Assembly (NCBI RefSeq): GCF_028802875.1 | Contig: NZ_JARAMP010000002.1 | Span: 1-64,000, forward strand | Reading direction: 5' to 3' | DNA length: 64,000 nt | Origin: Seohaeicola sp024304985 | GTDB taxonomy: Bacteria > Pseudomonadota > Alphaproteobacteria > Rhodobacterales > Rhodobacteraceae | In this document: positions 24,273 through 32,487 of the stretch, one piece after another | How the letters are laid out: each line of letters begins with the position of its first letter | Position numbering within the stretch: the stretch's first letter is position 1 | The notes under the pieces: model-generated | The model's database searches: none | What the model saw: only the letters and a program-made list of their open reading frames with translations | Told to the model about the DNA's origin: nothing | Made by a program: the position numbers and the translations under genes

Positions 24273-25157
24273 GGCCCGGCTGGCCGTGTCCAGCCAGTCG
24301 ATCAGCGCCCGCAGCGCAGGCCCGACCGGGCGCATCTGCGGCCAGACCAGAAAATAGATCCCTTCGACGGCCGTGTACTCCGGCACCAAAGGCACCAGAC
24401 GCCCGCGCGCGAATTCCGCCTGAGCCACACATTCCGGCAGCAAGGCCGCCCCGAACCCCAGCGCCGCCGCCTCGGCCAGCGGCGCGAACTGGTCGAACAC
24501 CATCCCCCGCAGCGGTTGCGCCGCACAGCCCTGCCGCTCGAACCAGTCCTCCCAGCCCCCCGGACGGCTTTCCAGATGCAGCAGCGGCAACGCCCGGATC
24601 GCCGCGACCGCCATGAACCCGCCAGCGCACATCGCAGGGGCCGCAGCCGGAATCACCCGCTCCTGCGCCAGTTCCAGATAATCCACCCCCGGCCAGTCCC
24701 GCGCCCCGAAATGAATCGCCGCGTCAAAGCCTTCATGGTTGAAGTCAAAGGCCGCGACCCGCGTGCCCATATTCACGATCAGCCCCGGATGTGCATCGGC
24801 AAAGCCTTTCAGTCGCGGCGTCAGCCAATGCATCCCGAACGCGGGCAACACCGCCAGATTGAGACTGCTGCGCGCCCCGCCCGCGCGGATTCGCAACCCG
24901 GCCCGCGCCAGAGCCTGCAACGTCTCGCGCACCGCCCGCGCATAGTCGATCCCCGCAGGAGTCAGGGCCAACCCCTTGCCCTCGCGGATGAACAGGGTCA
25001 CGCCCAACTGCTCCTCCAGCACCTTCAACTGCCGACTGACCGCGGAATGGGTCAGCGACAGGTCCTCGGCCGCCGCCGTGGCCGTGCCCAACCGCTCCAC
25101 CGCCTCCAGCGCCAGTAACGAGGGGATCGAGGGCAAAAACCGTCTTGGCGCGATCAT
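24267..25157 (-). CDS. LysR-family transcriptional regulator (GcvA-like)
   Basis: A 296-residue regulator. The N-terminal helix-turn-helix is typical: IPSLLALEAVERLGTATAAA, DLSLTHSAVSRQLKVLEEQLGV and LFIREGKGLALTPAG. The C-terminal effector domain (from about residue 90) includes PAFGMHWLTPRLKGF and DAAIHFGARDWPGVDY, close to GcvA/AmpR-type regulators. MIAPRRFLPS at 25157 is the normal start for this group; GGAG lies 12 nt upstream. It is divergent from the ALDH7-type dehydrogenase gene across 110 bp, so it most likely regulates that gene. The inducer is unknown. Confidence 0.9.
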   Translation of the reverse strand: MIAPRRFLPSIPSLLALEAVERLGTATAAAEDLSLTHSAVSRQLKVLEEQLGVTLFIREGKGLALTPAGIDYARAVRETLQALARAGLRIRAGGARSSLNLAVLPAFGMHWLTPRLKGFADAHPGLIVNMGTRVAAFDFNHEGFDAAIHFGARDWPGVDYLELAQERVIPAAAPAMCAGGFMAVAAIRALPLLHLESRPGGWEDWFERQGCAAQPLRGMVFDQFAPLAEAAALGFGAALLPECVAQAEFARGRLVPLVPEYTAVEGIYFLVWPQMRPVGPALRALIDWLDTASRAG

Positions 25158-25267
25158 GTGCGTAAATCTCCAACCTGTTGACCAAATCATCACTTATCCT
25201 TGCGCTAGCAGAGCGATAGACTTGTGCAAACCGAAAACCACACGCGGCCCGCCGCCCGGAGAAGACC

Positions 25268-26770
25268 ATGACACACACCGCCACGCTCACCGCCGCCGGG
25301 CTGCCCCCCGCCGCGCTCACCGGGGGCGACCTCAACGTCCGCTCGCCCATCGACGGGGCGACGCTGGCTGAACTGCCCCAAACCACCGCCGCCGACATGC
25401 CCGCCGTCATCGCCCGCGCGCAATCGGCCTTCGCCGCATGGCGCAATGTCCCCGCCCCCCGGCGCGGCGAACTCATCCGCCTCTGGGGCGAGGAGTTGCG
25501 CGCCGCCAAGGCCGAACTCGGCGCGCTGGTCACATTGGAAGTGGGCAAGATCACCTCCGAGGGGCTGGGCGAGGTGCAGGAGATGATCGACATCTGCGAT
25601 TTCGCCGTCGGCCTCTCGCGCCAGCTTTACGGCCTGACCATCGCCTCCGAACGTCCCGGCCACCGCATGGCCGAGACATGGCACCCCATCGGTCCCGTGG
25701 GCATCATCAGCGCCTTCAACTTCCCCGTCGCGGTCTATAGCTGGAACGCGGCACTGGCCCTTGTCTGCGGCAATCCGGTGATCTGGAAACCCTCCGAGAA
25801 ATCCCCCCTCACCGCCATGGCCACGCAACGCATCATGGAACGCGCGCTGGCCCGCTTCGGCGATGACGCGCCGGAGGGCCTGTGCCAACTGGTCATCGGC
25901 GGTGCCGATCTGGGCGCAGCCCTCGCCGCCGCGCCACAGGTGCCAGTCCTTTCCGCCACAGGCTCCACCCGCATGGGCGGCATCGTCGGCCCGCAAGTCC
26001 TGTCCCGCTGGGGCCGCCCCATTCTCGAACTGGGCGGCAACAACGCGATGATCGTGGCCCCCTCCGCAGATCTCGACATGGCCGTGCGCGCCATCGTCTT
26101 TGGCGCGGTCGGCACAGCGGGGCAACGCTGCACCTCGCTGCGCCGCCTGATCGTGCACCGTTCCATCCATGCCGATCTGGTGGACCGTCTGAAACGCGCC
26201 TATGCGACCCTGCCCATCGGCGACCCGCGCAAACCCGGCACGCTGATCGGCCCTCTGATCGACACGCCCGCCCGCGACCGGATGCTGGCGCAACTGGACA
26301 AGGCAAGGGCCGAGGGCGGCACCGTCATCGGCGGCGATGCCGTGACCAAGGACGTGCCCGCCGACGGGGCCTATGTCAGCCCGGCTCTGGTGATCATGCC
26401 CGCCCAGACCGACACCGTGCGCACCGAAACCTTCGCGCCGATCCTTTACGTGATGGACTATGACGATCTCGATCAGGCGATTGCGATGCAGAACGATGTG
26501 CCGCAGGGCCTCTCCTCCTGCATCTTCACACTGGACCTGCGCGAGGCGGAAACCTTCCTCTCCGCCGCAGGCTCGGATTGCGGCATCGCCAATGTGAATA
26601 TCGGACCCTCCGGCGCGGAAATCGGCGGGGCCTTCGGCGGTGAAAAGGAAACCGGCGGCGGGCGCGAATCCGGCTCGGACGCATGGAAAGGCTACATGCG
26701 CCGCCAGACCAGCACGGTGAACTACTCCCGCCATCTGCCACTGGCGCAGGGCGTGCGCTTCGATCTCTGA
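25268..26770 (+). CDS. amaB: Aldehyde dehydrogenase, antiquitin (ALDH7) type; probable L-piperidine-6-carboxylate dehydrogenase
   Basis: A 500-residue NAD(P)-dependent dehydrogenase. The cofactor-binding region is VGIISAFNFPVAVYSWNAAL with WKPSEKSPL. The general base Glu lies in PILELGGNNA, and the catalytic Cys in AVGTAGQRCTSLRRL, the antiquitin form of the motif. The ending GGEKETGGGRESGSDAWKGYMRR is also ALDH7-specific. Such enzymes oxidise alpha-aminoadipate semialdehyde (L-piperidine-6-carboxylate) in lysine breakdown. ATG 25268 follows GGAGAAG at 5 nt. The LysR gene is divergent. No other lysine-degradation gene is next to it, so the pathway role is inferred from the family. Confidence 0.88.
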   Translation: MTHTATLTAAGLPPAALTGGDLNVRSPIDGATLAELPQTTAADMPAVIARAQSAFAAWRNVPAPRRGELIRLWGEELRAAKAELGALVTLEVGKITSEGLGEVQEMIDICDFAVGLSRQLYGLTIASERPGHRMAETWHPIGPVGIISAFNFPVAVYSWNAALALVCGNPVIWKPSEKSPLTAMATQRIMERALARFGDDAPEGLCQLVIGGADLGAALAAAPQVPVLSATGSTRMGGIVGPQVLSRWGRPILELGGNNAMIVAPSADLDMAVRAIVFGAVGTAGQRCTSLRRLIVHRSIHADLVDRLKRAYATLPIGDPRKPGTLIGPLIDTPARDRMLAQLDKARAEGGTVIGGDAVTKDVPADGAYVSPALVIMPAQTDTVRTETFAPILYVMDYDDLDQAIAMQNDVPQGLSSCIFTLDLREAETFLSAAGSDCGIANVNIGPSGAEIGGAFGGEKETGGGRESGSDAWKGYMRRQTSTVNYSRHLPLAQGVRFDL

Positions 26771-26810
26771 CAGGGCTTGCCCCCGGTGGGGTGCCTGCTA
26801 GTCTGATCTG

Positions 26811-27116
26811 ATGGAACAACCGCAGACACCCCTTGATGCCACCGACCGCGTGGCCATCGGCCCCGATGGCTTCATCGTCCCCGCCGAAGTGCTGGGGGCC
26901 GCCTTCACCCTGCCCGCCGCCGATGTGCCCGTCCTGATGCGCGCAGGCACCATCACCAGCCGTCTGGAACAGGGGCAGGATGACGATGCGGGCACCTTCC
27001 GCCTCACCTTCTACCATGGCGCGCAGGCCCTGCGCCTGATCATCGACGCCGAAGGGCGCATCCTCAAACGCACCCGCTTTCCCGTGACGCGCAGGACTCC
27101 CCCCACCCCGGCCTGA
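26811..27116 (+). CDS. Small DUF6522-type protein
   Basis: A 101-residue soluble protein. The pattern VAIGPDGFIVPAEVLGAAFTL, VPVLMRAGTITSRLEQG, DDAGTFRLTFYHG and ALRLIIDAEGRILKR matches what I know of DUF6522, a family of uncharacterised alphaproteobacterial proteins often found near respiratory or denitrification genes. No catalytic motif is evident. It lies 40 bp after the aldehyde dehydrogenase gene in the same direction and may be cotranscribed. Confidence 0.75.
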   Translation: MEQPQTPLDATDRVAIGPDGFIVPAEVLGAAFTLPAADVPVLMRAGTITSRLEQGQDDDAGTFRLTFYHGAQALRLIIDAEGRILKRTRFPVTRRTPPTPA

Positions 27117-27204
27117 TCCGATGTCATCCGGCACCGCTTGCAGAACGCGCCCCGCATCGCTATCCGCAACCCATCCCATCCACGGCACCGCGAAAGGACA
27201 GCCC

Positions 27205-27549
27205 ATGATCGAACGTATCGGAACCGGCCCGCGCATGAGCGCGATCGTCAAGCACAACGGCACCATCTATCTGGCCGGTCAGGTCGGCGAAGGGGCCACC
27301 GTCGCCGAACAGACCGCCGACTGCCTGCGGCAAGTGGACGACTTGCTGGCACAGGCCGGCAGCGACAAGACCCATATCCTGCAAACCATCATCTGGCTGT
27401 CCGATATGGCCGATTTCGCCGAGATGAACGCTGTCTGGGACGGCTGGGTCGCGCCGGGCCACACCCCCGCCCGCGCCACCGGCGAGGCGAAACTGGCCGC
27501 CCCCAAATACCGGGTCGAGATCATCGTGACTGCGGCGGAAAAGGCATAA
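27205..27549 (+). CDS. RidA family protein (YjgF/YER057c/UK114)
   Basis: A 114-residue protein of the enamine/imine deaminase family. MIERIGTGPRMSAIVKHNGTIYLAGQVG is the family opening. HILQTIIWLSDMADFAEMNAVWDGWV and the C-terminal ATGEAKLAAPKYRVEIIVTA follow. In true RidA an Arg near residue 105 binds the substrate carboxylate; here KYRVEI provides an Arg at about the right place. The ATG at 27205 has AAAGGA at 6 nt; the frame extends to 27121 but without homology. Next to an amino-acid-derived aldehyde dehydrogenase it probably removes reactive imines. Confidence 0.88.
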   Translation: MIERIGTGPRMSAIVKHNGTIYLAGQVGEGATVAEQTADCLRQVDDLLAQAGSDKTHILQTIIWLSDMADFAEMNAVWDGWVAPGHTPARATGEAKLAAPKYRVEIIVTAAEKA

Positions 27550-27566
27550 TCCCGCCGATAACACAA

Positions 27567-27600
27567 CGGCCCGCACCGCTTTTGCTTGCGGCGCGGGCCG
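27567..27600. terminator. Hairpin after the RidA gene
   Basis: CGGCCCGC and GCGGGCCG pair, with an inner CCGC/GCGG helix and a T-rich loop, starting 18 nt after the stop codon. There is no downstream T-run on the plus strand. Confidence 0.45.
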
Positions 27601-27687
27601 ACGCTTCCTAGGTGACAGACAGGGACATTCCCCATCACCCCCGAGAACCGCGCAAAGCGGCCGGGATCACCGCAGGAGCAGACCACC

Positions 27688-27813
27688 ATGGCCCAGGCAG
27701 CCAAACCGCAGACCCAATCCCCCAAACCGACCCCGACCCCCGCGACGCCCGTGACCGCCCAACAGGCAACACCGCGCCCCGGATCGGTCTATACCGACTT
27801 CGCCAGCATCTGA
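27688..27813 (+). CDS. 41-residue Pro/Thr/Gln-rich small protein
   Basis: A short frame between the RidA and TfoX-like genes reads MAQAAKPQTQSPKPTPTP, then alternating Pro, Ala, Thr and Gln, and ends SVYTDFASI. Its ATG has a consensus AGGAG with 9-nt spacing, better than several of the long genes nearby. The composition is low-complexity and probably unstructured, with a short conserved-looking aromatic/acidic tail. There is no signal peptide or membrane segment. The frame is open on the plus strand only at this start and is far too short to call by length alone. I infer translation from the ribosome-binding site; the function is unknown. Confidence 0.5.
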   Translation: MAQAAKPQTQSPKPTPTPATPVTAQQATPRPGSVYTDFASI

Positions 27814-27873
27814 CAGCGATGACCCTGCGCGCGCAGGCGTGACAGGTGCGGTCCGCACTGGCACAGTCGCGGC

Positions 27874-28218
27874 ATGAGCACGCCTGTCACCACGATTCCG
27901 AATATCGGCCCCGCCTTCGCCCGCGATCTGGCGCGCGCTGGCATCAACTCGGCCGAGGACTTGCGCGCCCTTGGCCCCGACACCGCCTATGGCCGGATGA
28001 TCGCCGCCGGGGTGCGCCCGCATTTCATCGGATATTACGTGCTGGTCATGGCCCTTCAGGGCCGCCCGTGGAACGACTGCAAAGGCGCGGAAAAAGCCGC
28101 CCTGCGGGTGCGGTTCGATGCGCTCAAATCCACCCATGACGACGCGGACCTGCGCCATCTGGAAGCCGTGCTCGACGCCATCGGCGTGGTCACGCCGGAA
28201 CGGCTGGCGCGGCGCTGA
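27874..28218 (+). CDS. TfoX/Sxy C-terminal-domain protein
   Basis: A 114-residue protein. The first half, TTIPNIGPAFARDLARAGINSAEDLRALG, is the helix-hairpin-helix-like motif of the TfoX C-terminal domain. The second half is GVRPHFIGYYVLVMALQGRPWNDCKGAEKAALR. The family is named for the competence regulator Sxy, but stand-alone copies in Alphaproteobacteria have no defined role. The ATG at 27874 has GTCGCGGC upstream, a poor SD. A strong terminator follows its stop codon. Confidence 0.82.
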   Translation: MSTPVTTIPNIGPAFARDLARAGINSAEDLRALGPDTAYGRMIAAGVRPHFIGYYVLVMALQGRPWNDCKGAEKAALRVRFDALKSTHDDADLRHLEAVLDAIGVVTPERLARR

Positions 28219-28228
28219 CAACAAAAAA

Positions 28229-28248
28229 GGGGCGCATCGCTGCGCCCC
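28229..28248. terminator. Bidirectional intrinsic terminator
   Basis: GGGGCGCA-TCGC-TGCGCCCC is an 8-bp perfect stem with a tetraloop. TTTCT follows on the right and AAAAAA precedes on the left, so it can stop both the TfoX-like gene and the convergent ndk. Confidence 0.8.
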
Positions 28249-28274
28249 TTTCTCAACCGTCACAAGCTGAAAGA

Positions 28275-28697
28275 TCAGCCCACCAGTTCCAGACCCGAGA
28301 AGAAATACGCGATCTCTTCCGCCGCCGTTTCCGGCGCGTCCGACCCGTGGACCGAGTTCTCGCCGATCGACAGCGCGAATTCCTTGCGGATCGTGCCCTC
28401 AGCCGCCTCGGCGGGGTTCGTCGCGCCCATCACTTCGCGGTTCTTCAGAACGGCGTTCTCGCCTTCCAGAACCTGCACGACGATCGGCTCGGACGCCATG
28501 AACTCGCACAGTTCGTCATAGAAGGGACGCTCCTTGTGCACCGCATAGAACACCCCGGCCTGCGCCTTGGTCAGGTGGATCCGCTTCTGCGCCACGATCC
28601 GCAGGCCAGCGGCCTCGAATTTGGCGTTGATGGCGCCGGTCAGGTTGCGCTTGGTGGCGTCGGGTTTGATGATCGAAAAGGTGCGCTGAATGGCCAT
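28275..28697 (-). CDS. ndk: Nucleoside diphosphate kinase
   Basis: A 140-residue enzyme that balances NTP and dNTP pools by a ping-pong phosphohistidine mechanism. It shows FSIIKPDATKRNLTGAI (the conserved Lys), the MGATNPAEAAEGTIRKEFA loop that binds nucleotide, and the active-site His in GENSVHGSDAPETA. Length and order are normal. ATG 28697 has AAAGAG at 6 nt. An in-frame extension upstream to 29258 overlaps the divergent ABC-F gene and is rejected. Confidence 0.97.
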   Translation of the reverse strand: MAIQRTFSIIKPDATKRNLTGAINAKFEAAGLRIVAQKRIHLTKAQAGVFYAVHKERPFYDELCEFMASEPIVVQVLEGENAVLKNREVMGATNPAEAAEGTIRKEFALSIGENSVHGSDAPETAAEEIAYFFSGLELVG

Positions 28698-28833
28698 GTC
28701 GTTGCTCTTTCTGTCTGCAAGGATGCCGGGCCCCATGCCCCGCACCCGATGAAATCGCCGCGCTCCTATCATGGCCCCCCACGCTTGAAAAGGCGTGATT
28801 GACCCCGCCCGCGGCTTCGGGCATGGGAGGCGC

Positions 28834-30681
28834 ATGTTACGCATCACAGATCTGACCTTCAACATCGAAGGCCGCCCGCTCTTCGAGTCCGCCTCCGCCA
28901 CCATCCCGACAGGCCATAAAGTCGGCCTGATCGGCCGCAATGGCGCGGGCAAGACGACGCTGTTCAAACTGATCCGGGGCGAATTGCCGTTGGAGGGGGG
29001 CACCATCACCCTGCCCGCCCGCGCCCGCATCGGTGGCGTCGCACAGGAGGTGCCCGGCAACGAGGTCTCGCTGCTGGACACCGTCCTTGCCGCGGATACC
29101 GAACGCGCCGCCCTGCTGGCCGAGGCGGAGACCGCCACCGATCCCGCCCGCATCTCCGAGGTGCAGACCCGCCTCGCCGATATCGACGCCTGGTCGGCCG
29201 AGGCGCGCGCCTCCTCCATCCTGCGCGGTCTGGGCTTCGACGCGTCCGAACAGCTCATGCCCTGCTCCGCCTTCTCGGGCGGCTGGCGGATGCGCGTGGC
29301 CCTCGCCGCCGTCCTCTTCGCGCAGCCCGACTACCTGCTGCTGGATGAGCCGACCAACTATCTCGACCTTGAAGGCGCGCTCTGGCTTGAGAACTACCTG
29401 ATGAAATACCCCCACACGGTGCTCATCATCTCTCACGACCGCGAGCTTCTGAACCGCGCTGTCGGCTCCATCCTGCATCTGGAAGACCGCAAACTCACCT
29501 ATTACTCCGGCAATTACGATCAATTCGCCCGCCAGCGCGCCGCCCAAAGGGCCATCCTGACCGCCGCCGCCAAGAAACAGGACGCCCGCCGCGCCCATCT
29601 GCAAAGCTTCGTCGACCGCTTCAAGGCCAAGGCCAGCAAGGCCAAACAGGCCCAGTCCCGCGTCAAGATGCTGGAAAAGATGGAAACCATCCGCGCGCCC
29701 GAAGATGCCGCCCGCACTGTCTTTTCCTTCCCCGAACCCGAGGAGCTTTCGCCTCCCATCATCTCGATCGAGAATGGCAGCACCGGCTATGGCGACACCG
29801 TCGTGCTGCGCAACCTCAACCTGCGCATCGATCAGGATGACCGCATCGCCCTGCTGGGCAAGAACGGTCAGGGCAAATCGACTTTGTCGAAACTCCTCTC
29901 GGGCCGCCTTGCCGCCATGGGCGGCAAGACCACGCAATCCACCAAGCTGCGCATCGGTTTTTTCGCGCAACATCAGGTGGATGAGCTGCGGGTCGAGGAA
30001 ACACCCCTCCAGCACCTGCTGCGCGAACGCCCGGCGGAAGGTCAGGCCAAGCTGCGCGCCCGTCTCGCAGGTTTCGGCCTTGGCGCAGCACAAGCCGAAA
30101 CCGAAGTGGGCCGCCTCTCGGGCGGGCAGAAAGCCCGCCTCTCGCTGCTCTTGGCGACCCTGCCCGCACCGCATCTTCTGATCCTCGACGAGCCGACCAA
30201 CCACCTCGATATCGAAAGCCGCGAAGCGCTGGTCGAAGCCCTCACCGCCTATTCCGGCGCGGTGATCCTTGTCAGCCATGACATGCACCTTCTGTCCATG
30301 GTCGCGGATCGTTTGTGGCTGGTGCAGGACGGTACCGTGCGCCCCTATGAGGAAGACCTTGAAACCTATCGGAAGATGCTGCTGCAATCCGATACGCCCG
30401 CAAAGTCCAAGGACAAACCGCGCGAGGCCGCGCCCAAACCCAGCCGCGACCAGATCATGGCCCTGCGCGCCGAGGTCCGCAAATGCGAAGAGCGCGTGAA
30501 CAAGCTCAACGAGATGGGCGACAAACTGGCCAAGAAACTGGCCGACCCCACCCTCTATGACGAGCGCAAGGACGAACTGGTCGTCTGGCAGAAGAAATAC
30601 GCCGAACTCCGCGAAGCCCTCGACCGCGCCGAGGCCATGTGGATGACCGCGCTGGAGAAACTGGAGAAGGCCGAGGCGTAA
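28834..30681 (+). CDS. ABC-F family ATPase (ribosome-associated type)
   Basis: A 615-residue protein with two ABC domains and no membrane segments. The first has Walker A GLIGRNGAGKTTL, signature FSGGWRMRVALAA and Walker B LLDEPTNYLD. The second has LLGKNGQGKSTL, LSGGQKARLSLLL and ILDEPTNHLD. A charged linker between them (QSFVDRFKAKASKAKQAQ) is the P-site tRNA interaction motif of ABC-F proteins. The C-terminal 80 residues form a coiled coil like that of Uup/YheS. ABC-F proteins act on stalled or antibiotic-bound ribosomes; the subtype here (YheS- or Uup-like) is not settled. ATG 28834 has GGGAGG at 4 nt. Confidence 0.93.
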   Translation: MLRITDLTFNIEGRPLFESASATIPTGHKVGLIGRNGAGKTTLFKLIRGELPLEGGTITLPARARIGGVAQEVPGNEVSLLDTVLAADTERAALLAEAETATDPARISEVQTRLADIDAWSAEARASSILRGLGFDASEQLMPCSAFSGGWRMRVALAAVLFAQPDYLLLDEPTNYLDLEGALWLENYLMKYPHTVLIISHDRELLNRAVGSILHLEDRKLTYYSGNYDQFARQRAAQRAILTAAAKKQDARRAHLQSFVDRFKAKASKAKQAQSRVKMLEKMETIRAPEDAARTVFSFPEPEELSPPIISIENGSTGYGDTVVLRNLNLRIDQDDRIALLGKNGQGKSTLSKLLSGRLAAMGGKTTQSTKLRIGFFAQHQVDELRVEETPLQHLLRERPAEGQAKLRARLAGFGLGAAQAETEVGRLSGGQKARLSLLLATLPAPHLLILDEPTNHLDIESREALVEALTAYSGAVILVSHDMHLLSMVADRLWLVQDGTVRPYEEDLETYRKMLLQSDTPAKSKDKPREAAPKPSRDQIMALRAEVRKCEERVNKLNEMGDKLAKKLADPTLYDERKDELVVWQKKYAELREALDRAEAMWMTALEKLEKAEA

Positions 30682-30698
30682 GCCGGGCCTTCCTTTTT
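30667..30698 (+). terminator. Intrinsic terminator of the ABC-F gene
   Basis: AAGGCC (30667-30672) pairs with GGCCTT (30686-30691), with an inner GGC/GCC helix around gtaa, followed by TTTTT at 30694-30698. The stem includes the stop codon. Confidence 0.7.
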
Positions 30699-30960
30699 CA
30701 CGCCTTTGAAACTAACCGTGCCGTCGCAGACCCGCGGGGTGGCGATCCGACCTCAGTTCGGGGCACTTTATCCCTGCCACATCTTTGAGCCTCAGTTCAG
30801 GCCACAACGGTCACAAAATCGCCGCCCCAGGGGGCGGGTCGGCGATCGCGCGGCGGCCTGCGGCCTTGATTCCGCGCGGGGGCGGGACGACTTGTATTCC
30901 ATTTCGATTGGCACCTAACTACTTTCACCACACCTTGTTTACGAATCTGTTGAGGGACAT

Positions 30961-31674
30961 GTGCGAGTATTAGTGGATAATTCAGTTCTCCATCACTCAG
31001 TTGAACATCAAAGTGCTTGGTTGGACATTGGTGTAGAACGCTGGGGTGGAAACAACGGGATCAATATAAATACAGGACGGCTAGCCAGTAGAAATATCCC
31101 AATCATGATCAAGGATACAAAAGGCGGCCAGCAGAGCAAATATATTGCGGCACTCGCACTTGCTCACATAAAGGGTGAATGGGAGGCTCACACCACTGAC
31201 GCACTTGACCTAGAACGCCTAGAGCAGCCAAGCAATAAATTTTTAGGCATAGGCTATGCTTCATTTTCTTGGTTTGGAAAGATCAAGCGTGTTTCTAATA
31301 GTACTTTATCTGGATTTTCTTGCATTTTTCCAAGTGAACTAACACCAAATGAAAGATTCAGGGAGTTTCTAGCATCTCAAGCCGATTCCGAATACTTGGA
31401 AATTAGGAACCATCTCTTTGAAGTAAACAGATCTGACAAGTCAAACCAAGATGCATGGCATCTTTTCTGTGTTGGACTATTGAAACTCGATTATCTTTTA
31501 ACTTGTGATACAGCACTCCTAGGTCAAATTAAGAGTATCCGGAATCAACAGTTTCGCAAAAGACTTCTCAAGACAGTTCTACTTCCTAAAAACTTATGTG
31601 AACTTATGGGCCTAGAAGGTGCCACAGAATCTGACTTTAGCTATTTGTTGAACTTTTTAGGCGGATGGCGTTGA
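30961..31674 (+). CDS. AT-rich orphan gene with a PIN-like nuclease fold, probably transferred
   Basis: A 237-residue protein of unknown family. It opens RVLVDNSVLHHS with Asp6 after a beta strand; near the C-terminus are SNQDAWHLF (Asp164) and LDYLLTCDTALLG (Asp183). This spacing of acidic residues fits a PIN-domain metal nuclease. The middle (residues 60-150) matches nothing I know. Base use is unlike its neighbours: only 19 of the 60 bases from 31261 are G or C, and TTA, ATA and AGA codons, rare elsewhere in the window, are frequent. GTG 30961 has GAGGG at 4 nt. No antitoxin-like gene is adjacent, so a classic VapBC pair is unlikely. The PIN assignment is an inference from motif order. Confidence 0.7.
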   Translation: MRVLVDNSVLHHSVEHQSAWLDIGVERWGGNNGININTGRLASRNIPIMIKDTKGGQQSKYIAALALAHIKGEWEAHTTDALDLERLEQPSNKFLGIGYASFSWFGKIKRVSNSTLSGFSCIFPSELTPNERFREFLASQADSEYLEIRNHLFEVNRSDKSNQDAWHLFCVGLLKLDYLLTCDTALLGQIKSIRNQQFRKRLLKTVLLPKNLCELMGLEGATESDFSYLLNFLGGWR

Positions 31675-31751
31675 CAGAGGTTTTGCCGCCAATTCCGTTA
31701 AAATTTCCCTAACGCCGCCGCGTAACCTATTGAAATCCCTCAATCCAAAAA

Positions 31752-31770
31752 ATGTCCCACGGTGGGACAT
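31752..31770. promoter_or_regulatory. 19-bp perfect palindrome upstream of the MarC-family gene
   Basis: ATGTCCCAC-G-GTGGGACAT is a 9-bp perfect inverted repeat around one base. It lies 78 bp after the PIN-like gene and 51 bp before the MarC-family start. A related inverted repeat, TGTCCC-N5-GGGACA, occurs at 59763-59779. It may be an operator or an mRNA hairpin; no T-run follows. Confidence 0.5.
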
Positions 31771-31821
31771 CCCCCCAAAGCCCCCCTTGCCGCCTTGCGT
31801 CCCCACCCGCTAGGGTGCGGC

Positions 31822-32436
31822 ATGGATACGACCTTTCTCATCAGTGCCTTCGTCACCCTCTTCGTGATCATCGACCCCATCGGTCTGGTGCCCCTTTTCG
31901 TGGCCCTGACCCAAGGCATGACCGCCCGCGAGCGCCGCGCCATCGGGCTGCGCGCCGTCCTCGTGGCGGCGCTGCTCCTGCTGCTCTTTGCAGCGGCGGG
32001 CGAGGCTGTGCTGGGCTTCGTCGGCATCTCCATGCCCGCCTTCCGGATCGCAGGCGGCATCCTTCTGTTCCTGACCGCCCTCGACATGCTCTTCGAGCGG
32101 CGTGCCAAGCGGCGGCAGGACCAGACCGAGGAGGACCGCCCCGACCCGTCCGTCTTCCCTCTTGCCATCCCCCTGATCGCGGGGCCCGGCGCCATCGCCA
32201 CGATGATCCTGCTGGCCGGACAGCAACCCGGCCTTGCGGGTCTGGCCACCGTCACAGGCGTCATGCTGGCGGTGCTGGTGATCGTGATGGTCCTGTTCCT
32301 TAGCGCCTCCCTTTTCGAGCGCGCCCTGGGTCGCGTCGGCATCAACGTGGTGACCCGCCTGCTGGGCATGCTGCTGGCGGCCCTTTCGGTGCAATTCGTG
32401 CTGGACGGCCTGCGCGACTTCGGGTTTGCGGGCTGA
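31822..32436 (+). CDS. MarC family (UPF0056) integral membrane protein
   Basis: A 204-residue inner-membrane protein with six hydrophobic segments. The family signature is at the N-terminus: FLISAFVTLFVIIDPIGLVPLF. The repeat half has FPLAIPLIAGPGAIATMILL. An acidic, charged loop (RRQDQTEEDRPDPS) joins the halves. MarC was once linked to multidrug resistance, but this has not held up and the function is unknown. MDTTFLIS at 31822 is used; an ATG at 31762 lies inside the 19-bp palindrome and is not credible. Confidence 0.9.
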   Translation: MDTTFLISAFVTLFVIIDPIGLVPLFVALTQGMTARERRAIGLRAVLVAALLLLLFAAAGEAVLGFVGISMPAFRIAGGILLFLTALDMLFERRAKRRQDQTEEDRPDPSVFPLAIPLIAGPGAIATMILLAGQQPGLAGLATVTGVMLAVLVIVMVLFLSASLFERALGRVGINVVTRLLGMLLAALSVQFVLDGLRDFGFAG

Positions 32437-32487
32437 TTGTAGCGGGCCTCTGTACGCCTATATCTAATGCAACAAAGGGGGCGCGGC

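Noticed and set aside
25205..26734. 509-residue open frame opposite the aldehyde dehydrogenase
   Set aside because: The composition is Gly/His/Arg-rich without domains; the plus strand encodes a complete ALDH.
28837..30387. 516-residue open frame opposite the ABC-F gene
   Set aside because: The plus strand has every ABC-F motif; the minus frame is an open shadow caused by GC-rich codons.
30751..30798. Repeated CCTCAGTTC 39 bp apart upstream of the AT-rich gene, as possible insertion ends
   Set aside because: Only 9 bases are identical, and there is no copy on the right side of the gene.
30961..31674. VapC toxin of a standard toxin-antitoxin pair
   Set aside because: The protein is much longer than VapC (about 130 residues) and no small antitoxin gene lies on either side.
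31675..32487. Replication origin or dif site at the base-bias switch
   Set aside because: No dnaA, parAB or other origin genes, no cluster of DnaA boxes and no dif-like 28-mer were seen.
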